NCBI GenBank assembly: GCA_005882055.1
Contig: VBGQ01000119.1
Span: 1-6,114 of the forward strand
Source of the DNA: Chloroflexota bacterium
GTDB taxonomy: Bacteria; Chloroflexota; Limnocylindria; QHBO01
Direction: 5' to 3'
DNA: 6,114 nt
Part shown: in pieces, positions 1 to 5,554 of the stretch
How positions within the stretch are numbered: position 1 is the first letter of the stretch
How the letters are laid out: each line of letters opens with the position of its first letter
Made by a program: the position numbers and the translations under genes
Notes under the pieces: generated by a model
What the model was told of the DNA's origin: nothing
What the model saw: only the letters and a program-made list of their open reading frames with translations
The model's database searches: none

Positions 1-195
1 GAGGTGCTCGAGCAGGTGCGAGAGGCCGGCGGAGGCATCGTCCTCGTGGCGTGACCCCACGCCCACGAACAGCGCGGCAGAGACGGATCGCGCATGCGGC
101 ATCTCCTGGGTGACCACGCGCAGCCCGTTGTCGAGCACGCTCCGAACGTATGGCAGGTCGCGAGCCGCACGGCGAGCCACCGAGCGCACGGTCAC
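1..195 (-). CDS. M16 family zinc metallopeptidase (insulinase/processing-peptidase type), N-terminal part, cut by left edge
   Basis: This is the first 65 residues of an open frame that runs to base 1 without a stop. The N-terminus contains LDNGLRVVTQEMP, a glycine-rich strand FVGVGSRHED, then AGLSHLLEHL. This is the usual opening of M16 peptidases: a 'NGL.v' strand, a 'G.gsr.E' strand and the inverted zinc motif HxxEH. Here the motif is HLLEH at residues 60-64, with two zinc-binding histidines and the general-base glutamate. The third zinc ligand and the rest of a protein that is usually over 400 residues lie outside the window. The GTG start at 195-193 follows directly after the TAG of the upstream gene, with GAGGA at 207-203 giving a 7-nt spacing. 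A second in-frame GTG at 189-187 is possible. No signal peptide is obvious, so a cytoplasmic location is inferred. The family assignment is firm; the substrate cannot be told. Confidence 0.88.
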   Translation of the reverse strand, partial: MTVRSVARRAARDLPYVRSVLDNGLRVVTQEMPHARSVSAALFVGVGSRHEDDASAGLSHLLEHL

Positions 196-666
196 CTAGG
201 CGTCCTCGTCATCGTCGGCGCCATCCGAGGCATCGGGCGACATCATCAGCTCCATCTGGATGAACCGCAGGTCACGTGCCAGCTCCTCCGCGTTGCGGGG
301 CAGGGGGCGGCCACCGTTCTCCTCGGTACCCAGGCGTGGAGCGGAGGCGGCGAACTCGAGCACGACGCGCTCGGAGCCAATCACCAGCGTGTAGACCAGG
401 AGCTGCTCGGAGGTGGTGTCGAACTGGAGGTAGTCGAACGAATCGAGGTTCACGCAGATGGAGAGCGGCGTGAAGTAGCTGGCGATCTCCGGATGGTCGA
501 CCACGACACGCTCCACCCATCCGGTCCCAGAGCTCTCGACCTGGTTCCCGCGGTAGTAGGCGTAGCTGACGGTCTGCTTCAGCAGCGGGCGCAGGATGTT
601 GTAGATATCGGTCTTGTCGGTGACGACGCCGGTATTGATGTACAGCTTGGCTCGCGCGTCGGACAT
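196..666 (-). CDS. Uncharacterised 156-aa protein with acidic C-terminus
   Basis: I do not recognise a family. The protein starts MSDARAKLYINTGVV and is a soluble alpha/beta type with several probable beta strands: SYAYYRG, WVERVVVDHP, SICVNLDSFDYLQF, LLVYTLVIG and ERVVLEFAA. A probable helix follows (NAEELARDLRFIQMELMM), and the tail is very acidic (DGADDDEDA). There is no signal peptide, membrane segment or cysteine-rich motif. I chose the ATG at 666-664 because the coding-like sequence begins there. The same frame stays open further upstream across the divergent gap and antisense to coaX, but that extension is Arg/Ala/Gly-rich and not protein-like. No clear Shine-Dalgarno precedes the ATG. 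The stop abuts the GTG of the M16 peptidase gene, so the two are very likely one operon, though this does not reveal the function. Confidence 0.78.
   Translation of the reverse strand: MSDARAKLYINTGVVTDKTDIYNILRPLLKQTVSYAYYRGNQVESSGTGWVERVVVDHPEIASYFTPLSICVNLDSFDYLQFDTTSEQLLVYTLVIGSERVVLEFAASAPRLGTEENGGRPLPRNAEELARDLRFIQMELMMSPDASDGADDDEDA
203..207 (-). promoter_or_regulatory. Shine-Dalgarno for the M16 peptidase gene
   Basis: GAGGA on the minus strand, 7 nt upstream of the GTG at 195-193. It lies inside the last codons of the preceding gene, supporting translation of the peptidase from a shared transcript and favouring this GTG over the one two codons later. Confidence 0.5.
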
Positions 667-804
667 GGCGGTTCGCTGCAGTCTCACTCGACGGGGGTGG
701 GTGTCGGCGAGTCTAGCACCGGCCTTTTGAGCACGGATGGACCGATGGCGCCGCCTGGACCCGCATCCGGGAGCGCCGGAGTCGGCTGGTAGGATGTCGG
801 CCGA
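667..804. other. Divergent intergenic region between the 156-aa protein gene and coaX
   Basis: This 138-bp gap must hold the promoters for both directions. On the plus strand, TAGGAT at 790-795 lies 9 nt before the coaX ATG. It could serve as a weak Shine-Dalgarno (AGGA core) or as a -10 element of a nearly leaderless transcript; I see no matching -35. On the minus strand, TAGACT at 715-710 is a 4/6 match to a -10 box about 43 nt before the ATG at 666, again without a good -35. No strong hairpin or repeat was found. Confidence 0.4.
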
Positions 805-1644
805 ATGAAGCTGCTCGCCGCGGATATCGGCAACACCAACCTGACGCTCGGCCTCTTCGACGAGGGCGAGCTGCTCGGATCGTGGCGCGCGACGACCGAT
901 ACGACCGCAACCGACGACGAGATCGCGGTCCTGGTCGACCAGCTGCTGGGCCTCGACGGCCACGCTCTGGCTGAGGTTGACGCGGTCGCGATTGCCAGCG
1001 TCGTCCCGCCGCTCACCACCACCTTCGCGCGGATGATCCGGGCCAGGACCGGCCAGGCGCCCCTCGTCGTTGACGCGCGCAGCCTGGAGGGGATCCTGGA
1101 AATCGAGATCGACCGCCCGGCTGAGGCGGGCGCGGACCGTCTCGCCAACGCCCTGGCGGCGAGGATCGAATTCGGTGGGCCGGCGATCGTGATCGACCTG
1201 GGCACGAGCACCAACTTCGACCTGGTCAGTGCGGAGGGCGCCTACATCGGCGGTGCCATCGCACCGGGCCTCGGGCTGTCGCTGGAGGCGCTGGTCGGCT
1301 CTGCCAGCAAACTGCCGCGCATCGAGCTGCGCCGTCCGCCCAACGCCATCGGCTCCAACACGGTGCACGCCATGCAGAGTGGAACCGTCTTGGGCTACAT
1401 CGGGCTGGTGAGCGGGCTGCTGACGGCCCTCCGCGGCGAGCTCATCGAGCGCTCGCCCTCGACGGCGCGCGTGACCGTGGTCGCCACGGGCGGTCACACC
1501 TACGAGCCGTGGCTGGCGGACGTGCCCGGCATCGACGCCGTTGAGCCTGACCTGACTCTGCGCGGCATCCGATACGCGTGGGACGGCATGCGAGCCCCTT
1601 CCTCCGGCAACCCCGAGCCGTCCTCGCGGAGCCGAACTGCATGA
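805..1644 (+). CDS. coaX: Type III pantothenate kinase (CoaX)
   Basis: CoaX phosphorylates pantothenate to 4'-phosphopantothenate, the first committed step of coenzyme A synthesis, in the cytoplasm. The 279-aa length is slightly above the usual 250-270. Family motifs are in order: DIGNTN at 7-12 (ATP phosphate binding), SVVPP at 65-69, GADR at 109-112 with the conserved catalytic Asp111, DLGTSTNFD at 131-139, GGAIAPG at 149-155, the N..G.NT..AM.SG block at 180-193, and TGG at 228-230. The acetate-kinase/actin-like fold of this family is therefore complete. The last 17 or so residues are a Ser/Pro/Arg-rich tail outside the domain. Type III kinases are known to be insensitive to CoA feedback and to need a monovalent cation. 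The stop overlaps the coaBC start (ATGA), so the two are probably translationally coupled. Confidence 0.95.
   Translation: MKLLAADIGNTNLTLGLFDEGELLGSWRATTDTTATDDEIAVLVDQLLGLDGHALAEVDAVAIASVVPPLTTTFARMIRARTGQAPLVVDARSLEGILEIEIDRPAEAGADRLANALAARIEFGGPAIVIDLGTSTNFDLVSAEGAYIGGAIAPGLGLSLEALVGSASKLPRIELRRPPNAIGSNTVHAMQSGTVLGYIGLVSGLLTALRGELIERSPSTARVTVVATGGHTYEPWLADVPGIDAVEPDLTLRGIRYAWDGMRAPSSGNPEPSSRSRTA
1628..1631 (+). promoter_or_regulatory. Shine-Dalgarno setting the coaBC start
   Basis: GGAG inside the end of coaX, 9 nt before the ATG at 1641. It supports the ATG within the ATGA overlap over the upstream in-frame GTG at 1578, which would add 21 residues unlike any CoaBC N-terminus. Confidence 0.5.
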
Positions 1645-2942
1645 GCCCCGAACGAAGCCCGCTCGCCGGGCGCCGCGTCGTTGTGGGCGTGACGGGCAGC
1701 ATCGCCGCCTACAAGGCGGTGCTTCTCGTCCGCCGCCTGATCGAGCGCGGTGCGACCGTCGACGTGGCGCTCACCCGTTCCGCGACCGCCTTCATCACGC
1801 CGCTGACATTTGCCAGCCTCACCCACCGCCCGGTGGTGGGCGACGTCATGGACCTCGACGCGGACCAGCAGATTGCGCACATCGAGCTCGCGGAGGCGGC
1901 GGACGCGGTGGTCATCGCCCCGGCGACGGCCAACGTGCTGGCCGAGCTTGCGATCGGGATGGCGAGCAGCCCGGTGACGGCGATCGCCTGCGCGAGTCGC
2001 GCGCCCGTGGTCGTGGCGCCGGCGATGGATGCCGGGATGTGGACGAACCCCGCCACGCAGCGCAACGTGGCGACCCTGCGCGAGTACGGCTACCTGATCG
2101 TGGAGCCCGAGGTCGGGTCGCTCGCCTCGGGCCTGACGGGTATAGGGCGCCTCGCCGAGCCGGGCACCATCGCGGACGCCGTCGAGCGGCTCTTCGAGCG
2201 CGCCGGCGACCTGGAAGGGCTCAGGGTGGTCGTCAGCGCGGGTGGCACCCGGGAGCCCATCGATCCGGTGCGCTTCATTGGCAATCGGTCCAGCGGCAAG
2301 ATGGGAACGGCCATCGCAGAGGCGGCGCGTGATCGTGGAGCGACGGTGACCCTGATCGCGGGCGCCATGAGCGTCAACCCGCCGCCCGGGGTGAACGTGG
2401 TGAACGCGGCCACTGCGGGAGCCATGCGCCAGGCGGTGATGCGCGAGGCGCCGGGCGCCGACATCCTGGTGATGGCAGCCGCGGTCGCCGACTTCGCGCC
2501 AAAGCAGGCCAGCGGCCGCAAGATCAAGCGCGATGGGGCCGAGCTGCAGGTGGACCTTGTCCCCAACCCGGACATCATCGCGGAGGTCGGCGAGATGCCC
2601 GCCGAGGTGCGCCCGTTCCTGATCGGCTTCGCGGCCGAGAGCCAGGACCTGGAGGCGAATGCCATCGGCAAGCTGCGCGACAAGGGCCTCGATCTGATCG
2701 TGGGGAACGTGGTGGGCGGTCCATTCGACGCCATCGGCTCCGACGAGAACAAGGTCACGGTCTTCGGCGGAGAGGGAGCACTGACGGACTGGCCGATGCT
2801 TCCCAAGCGGCAGATCGCCGAGCGGCTGTGGGACCTGATCGCCGACCGATATCGCACTACCCGCGCCCCCGAGGGCGCGGGCAAGGAGAACGCCGGGCGT
2901 CGGTCCCGATCCGGCTCGACCGGCAGCGGCAGCAATCGCTAG
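1641..2942 (+). CDS. coaBC: Bifunctional phosphopantothenoylcysteine decarboxylase / phosphopantothenate-cysteine ligase
   Basis: This fused enzyme makes steps 2 and 3 of CoA synthesis: it joins cysteine to 4'-phosphopantothenate, then decarboxylates the product to 4'-phosphopantetheine. The N-terminal flavoprotein (CoaC) half covers about residues 10-185. It has the FMN motif GVTGSIAAYK at 16-25, the probable catalytic His80 in AHIELA, PATAN at 94-98 (the PASANT-type motif) and APAMDAGMW at 126-134. The C-terminal CoaB half covers about 192-405. It has SAGGTREPIDPVRFIGNRSSGKMG at 199-222 with Asn215, AAAVADFAPK at 279-288, KIK at 294-296, NPDI at 309-312 and IGFAAES at 328-334. The 433-aa length is slightly longer than usual because of a Gly/Ser/Arg-rich tail from about 406. 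One oddity is that the flap over the CoaC active site reads LASGLTGIGR (161-170), with Ser163 where Escherichia coli Dfp has Cys. The gene sits between coaX (4-nt overlap) and the PanC-family gene (3-nt gap). Confidence 0.95.
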   Translation: MSPERSPLAGRRVVVGVTGSIAAYKAVLLVRRLIERGATVDVALTRSATAFITPLTFASLTHRPVVGDVMDLDADQQIAHIELAEAADAVVIAPATANVLAELAIGMASSPVTAIACASRAPVVVAPAMDAGMWTNPATQRNVATLREYGYLIVEPEVGSLASGLTGIGRLAEPGTIADAVERLFERAGDLEGLRVVVSAGGTREPIDPVRFIGNRSSGKMGTAIAEAARDRGATVTLIAGAMSVNPPPGVNVVNAATAGAMRQAVMREAPGADILVMAAAVADFAPKQASGRKIKRDGAELQVDLVPNPDIIAEVGEMPAEVRPFLIGFAAESQDLEANAIGKLRDKGLDLIVGNVVGGPFDAIGSDENKVTVFGGEGALTDWPMLPKRQIAERLWDLIADRYRTTRAPEGAGKENAGRRSRSGSTGSGSNR

Positions 2943-2945
2943 CCG

Positions 2946-3800
2946 GTGATCGTCACCCGCACCGTCCCTGACCTGCGGGCCGCGATCCTCGAGCGTCGCC
3001 TCGCCGGCGAGTCGGTCGGTTTCGTGCCGACCATGGGCTTCCTGCACGAGGGACAGCTCTCCCTGGTCCGCGCCGCCGCCGAGCAGAACGGCTGCGTGGT
3101 CGTGAGCTGCTTCGTCAACCCGACCGTCTTCTCGAGCCCGCAGGAGCTGGCCAGCTATCCGCGCGACGAGGGGCGGGACCTCGCGCTGCTCGAACGCGAG
3201 AGGGTCGACATCGTCTTCCTGCCCGATGTGCACACCGTCTATCCGGCCGACGACCTCACGCGCATCACCGTCGAGGGCCTCACTCGACGACTCGAGGGCG
3301 CGTCACGCCCGGGCTACTTCGACGGGCTGACCACGGCGACCATCAAGCTCATCAACCTGGTCGGGCCGGCTCGAATGTACGTTGGCCGGAAGGAGGCGCA
3401 GCGGGTGGTCGTCATCCGACGCATGCTGCGGGACCTGTTCGTGAACCTCGAGGTCGTGGTCTGCCCAACGGTCCGCGACCCGGACGGCCTCGCGATCGCG
3501 GCGGCCAATCGGGCCCTCTCGATCGAGGAGCGGCACGCGGCCACCTGCCTGTTCGCGGCGCTCGAATCGGTGCGCAAGGCGTACGACCGCGGCGAGCGAT
3601 CGGCCGAGGTGCTCCGCGCTCGCATGACCGATGTGATCGCCGGCGAGCCGATGGCCCGCCCTGACTACATCAGCGTCGCCGACGCCTACACCCTGGACGA
3701 GCTCCAGCGCATCACCGGGCCGGCCCTGGCCCTGCTCGCGGTGTGGATCGGGCGCACGCGCTTGACCGACTGCCTGCCCCTCGCCTGGGACGCCGCCTGA
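2946..3800 (+). CDS. panC: Pantothenate synthetase (PanC) family protein with eroded active site
   Basis: PanC normally joins pantoate and beta-alanine using ATP to make pantothenate. The protein is full length (284 aa) and follows the PanC layout throughout: VPTMGFLHEG at 27-36, FVNP at 56-59, SYPRD at 70-74, RPGYFDG at 121-127, GRKEAQ at 147-152, DGLA at 180-183, and TRLTD at 271-275. Against Mycobacterium tuberculosis PanC aligned from memory, many key residues differ: HxGH is HEGQ (Gln37), pantoate-binding Gln72 is Val61, GHF is GYF (Tyr124), KD is KE (150), Gln164 is Arg153 and SSRN is AAAN (185-188). First His34, Asn58 and Lys149 remain. The GTG at 2946 lies 3 nt after the coaBC stop, with little Shine-Dalgarno but the expected N-terminus. 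The frame is intact, so this is not a decaying pseudogene. Family membership is near certain. Whether it makes pantothenate is doubtful: it may be a non-catalytic paralogue or have another substrate. Confidence 0.9.
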   Translation: MIVTRTVPDLRAAILERRLAGESVGFVPTMGFLHEGQLSLVRAAAEQNGCVVVSCFVNPTVFSSPQELASYPRDEGRDLALLERERVDIVFLPDVHTVYPADDLTRITVEGLTRRLEGASRPGYFDGLTTATIKLINLVGPARMYVGRKEAQRVVVIRRMLRDLFVNLEVVVCPTVRDPDGLAIAAANRALSIEERHAATCLFAALESVRKAYDRGERSAEVLRARMTDVIAGEPMARPDYISVADAYTLDELQRITGPALALLAVWIGRTRLTDCLPLAWDAA

Positions 3801-3828
3801 TCGTGCTCGGGAGCCCCTGAAAGTACTA

Positions 3829-3856
3829 GTGACCGGGGGACCGGACCCCGTATGAT
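3829..3856 (+). promoter_or_regulatory. Candidate sigma70-type promoter in the convergent gap, with a dyad in its spacer
   Basis: TATGAT at 3851-3856 matches the -10 consensus at 5 of 6 positions. GTGACC at 3829-3834, with a 16-nt spacer, matches the -35 box at 4 of 6. The spacer holds the perfect inverted repeat CGGGG-N7-CCCCG (3834-3838 and 3846-3850), a possible operator. No plus-strand gene follows in this window, so the only visible product would be the short RNA that ends at the terminator near 3943. Confidence 0.42.
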
Positions 3857-3862
3857 GCCGGC

Positions 3863-3943
3863 CGGCGCCACGGTCCCGGCACGCGACCGGACCGCGACGC
3901 GATGGGAGGCCGGCGAGTGCCCACGTCCGGCCTCCCGCCTTTT
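3863..3943 (+). ncRNA. Candidate small non-coding RNA, about 80 nt
   Basis: The extent is inferred from the candidate -10 box at 3851-3856 and the T-run of the terminator ending at 3943. The predicted RNA would contain two hairpins. The first pairs 3871-3879 with 3887-3894: eight base pairs with one bulged C and a 7-nt loop. The second is the terminator stem at 3904-3936. I recognise no known RNA family, tRNA-like fold or riboswitch core. A short reading frame starting at 3852 passes through it but continues antisense to the next gene and looks like chance. Another reading is that this is only the trailer and terminator of the CoA operon. Confidence 0.33.
3904..3943 (+). terminator. Rho-independent terminator at the end of the coaX-coaBC-panC operon
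   Basis: GGGAGGCCGG (3904-3913) and CCGGCCTCCC (3927-3936) form a perfect 10-bp GC-rich stem with a 13-nt loop, followed by GCC and TTTT at 3940-3943. The T-run is on the plus strand only, so it would stop rightward transcription about 100 nt past the PanC-family stop and just before the stop of the opposing gene. Confidence 0.85.
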
Positions 3944-4533
3944 CAGGGGCGCTTGCCGGCAGCCCGCATCGCGGCCTTGTGCGCCCGCTTCCCCTCCTGG
4001 TACCGCGCCAAGGCTTCGGGTGAATCCACGTCGCCGAGCGTCGGGTGACGCGGCAGTCGCTCGGCGAGGCCAGGCAGGTCGACGCCGAGCTGCTTGGCCA
4101 GGATGGCCATGATGCTGTTGACCTTCATCTCGCCGATCCCGGGGAGCGCCATGAGCCGCGCCTGGAGGTCGGCACCGTCTCGCGCCTCGCGCCATATTCG
4201 GCCGGCATCCCCGCCGTACTGATCGGTGATCGCCTGCGCCAGGGCCTGCACTCGCTTGGCCATGGCGCCAGGGAACCGATGCAGGGCCGGACGCTGGCGG
4301 AAGGTCCGGTCCAGCTCGGCGGGATCGGTGCCGGCGATCCGGGCTGGATCGAGGTGGCCCAACCGGCGGCGCAGGTCGATCGGTCCCGAAAACGCCTTCT
4401 GCACGGTCACCTGCTGATCGAGCGCGAACCCGACCAGCAGTGCGAACGGATCGGAGACGAGCAGGCGGTCGGCCTCGGAGTCGCCGGTGAAGTGCAGCCG
4501 GTCGGTGGTGGTCTGCGTGGCGGTGGCTGTCAT
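3943..4533 (-). CDS. HhH-GPD superfamily base-excision-repair-type protein (TIGR03252-like)
   Basis: HhH-GPD proteins are DNA glycosylases that remove damaged or mismatched bases. This 196-aa protein has the N-terminal helical block DPFALLVGFALDQQVTVQKAF (start at residue 28) and the helix-hairpin-helix signature LPGIGEMK at 130-137. It continues KQLGVDLPGL (147-156) and ends in the Lys/Ala-rich helix KRAHKAAMRAAGKR. Length and pattern resemble an uncharacterised HhH-GPD family common in Actinomycetota (TIGR03252, from memory). There are no cysteines, so no EndoIII-type iron-sulfur cluster. The catalytic Asp expected about 18-20 residues after the HhH lysine is not evident; Asp152, at 15 residues, is the nearest. 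The ATG at 4533-4531 has no Shine-Dalgarno. It lies 34 nt after the stop of the BioD-like gene on the same strand, so it may share that transcript or have its own leaderless start. The substrate is unknown. Confidence 0.87.
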   Translation of the reverse strand: MTATATQTTTDRLHFTGDSEADRLLVSDPFALLVGFALDQQVTVQKAFSGPIDLRRRLGHLDPARIAGTDPAELDRTFRQRPALHRFPGAMAKRVQALAQAITDQYGGDAGRIWREARDGADLQARLMALPGIGEMKVNSIMAILAKQLGVDLPGLAERLPRHPTLGDVDSPEALARYQEGKRAHKAAMRAAGKRP

Positions 4534-4539
4534 GCCGGC

Positions 4540-4545
4540 ATCGTA
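4540..4545 (-). promoter_or_regulatory. Possible -10 element for a leaderless HhH-GPD transcript
   Basis: TACGAT on the minus strand fits a TAnnnT -10 box and ends 6 nt before the ATG at 4533, the spacing expected if transcription starts at the A of the start codon. The absence of a Shine-Dalgarno agrees with this. No good -35 is visible, so it is weak. Confidence 0.28.
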
Positions 4546-4567
4546 CGGCCGGCGTCCAGCGGGTCGC

Positions 4568-5554
4568 TCAGAGGCGCTCCAGGAGGGCGTTGGTGTCGAT
4601 CGCGCCGTCGACCAGATCGATGATCGTGGCGATCTTCTCGGTGTCGGTGGGGTGGGTCTTGACCAGGATGGCGTTGGCCGCCTGGGCCGTGGTGTAGGTA
4701 TCGGTCTCGACCAGGTAGGTGAACAGGTTGGCGTCGCGCAGCCGGCGCAGGACCGCCCCGCTGGGCCGGAAGCCGCCAGTCAGGATCAACCCCATCACCA
4801 GCTGTCCGCGGACGGCGATCGAGGCGAGGATCGGGGTCGCCTCCCCCGCCAGCAGCTCGCCCTGCAAGTGGGTCACGATCAGCTCAAGGGACGGGTTGGC
4901 GAGGAACTCGCTGTACGGGATGCAGCCGATCAGCTCGATCCCGTGCTGGGCCAGGCCACGACGCAGGATCTCGGGCAGGTCCGCGTGCGTATCCATCTCG
5001 ACCTTGTTGACGATCGCCCCCAGCACCTGGACCCCGTGCTGCTCGAAGAGGGAGGCGTTGAGCACGATCTCGTCGATCGGGCGGCCGACACCCCCTTCGC
5101 TGACGATGATCACCTTGCTCCCCAGCAGGGCGGCCACCGACGCGTTGGACATCCCGACCACCGCGCCGACCCCGGCGTGCCCGGTGCCCTCGATCACGAC
5201 AAGGTCCTTCCCGGCGGCGACGCGTCGGAAGGCGCGCTCCACCTGCCCGGCCAGGTCCTCGCTGACGCGGCCCATGACGAAGTCCGTCGTGAAGTGCCGG
5301 GGCAGGGTCACCGGGCTCATGTCGTTCAGCGCGTCAGGCAGATCGAAGACCTCGCGCACCAGGACGGCATCCTCGTCGGCGCGCGTGCCGTCGATCACCA
5401 GGTAGCGCTGCCCCACCGGCTTCAGGAAGCCAAGCCGATGACCGGTGCCCATGATCCCGGCGATCAGCCCCAGCGAGGCGGTGGTCTTGCCGCGGTTCTG
5501 TCCGGTTGCCGCCAGAAAGATTCGGCGCGCGGCCGGATCGTCCCGGCCCGTCAC
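4568..5554 (-). CDS. BioD-like P-loop ATPase domain plus DRTGG domain (phosphotransacetylase N-terminal-like), stand-alone
   Basis: The 328-aa protein has two parts. Residues 11-220 form a dethiobiotin-synthetase/CobB-like P-loop domain: ATGQNRGKTT at 16-25 (Walker A), FLKPVGQR at 43-50, VVIEGTGH at 119-126, a hydrophobic strand KVIIVSEGG at 147-155, AIVNKV at 180-185, and GCIPYSEFL at 210-218. Residues of about 225-320 match a DRTGG domain, with LILTGGFRPS at 256-265 and ETDTYTTA at 283-290. This pair forms the N-terminal part of long-type phosphotransacetylases (COG0857-like), where it is thought to be regulatory. Here the catalytic phosphotransacetylase domain is absent and the protein ends naturally. 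The GTG start (5554-5552) overlaps the TGA of the upstream gene as GTGA, pointing to translational coupling. The domain calls are good; the cellular role is unknown. Confidence 0.87.
   Translation of the reverse strand: MTGRDDPAARRIFLAATGQNRGKTTASLGLIAGIMGTGHRLGFLKPVGQRYLVIDGTRADEDAVLVREVFDLPDALNDMSPVTLPRHFTTDFVMGRVSEDLAGQVERAFRRVAAGKDLVVIEGTGHAGVGAVVGMSNASVAALLGSKVIIVSEGGVGRPIDEIVLNASLFEQHGVQVLGAIVNKVEMDTHADLPEILRRGLAQHGIELIGCIPYSEFLANPSLELIVTHLQGELLAGEATPILASIAVRGQLVMGLILTGGFRPSGAVLRRLRDANLFTYLVETDTYTTAQAANAILVKTHPTDTEKIATIIDLVDGAIDTNALLERL

Noticed and set aside
727..732. TTGAGC as a -35 box for coaX
   Set aside because: No -10-like hexamer occurs 16-18 nt downstream, and it is about 57 nt from TAGGAT.
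667..1497. Upstream extension of the minus-strand frame of the 156-aa protein, to 433 aa
   Set aside because: It lies antisense to coaX and across the divergent gap and is Arg/Ala/Gly-rich without protein-like pattern. Only the part from the ATG at 666 looks coded.
1578..1640. Upstream GTG start for coaBC
   Set aside because: It would add 21 residues unlike CoaBC N-termini. The ATG at 1641 has GGAG 9 nt upstream and the typical ATGA overlap.
1500..3233. 577-aa minus-strand open frame
   Set aside because: It is antisense to coaBC and the PanC-family gene, and rich in His/Arg/Gly/Asp, as expected from a high-GC shadow frame.
3852..4112. 86-aa plus-strand open frame across the terminator
   Set aside because: It runs through the 10-bp terminator stem and then antisense to the HhH-GPD gene; it has no Shine-Dalgarno and its composition is that of a shadow frame.
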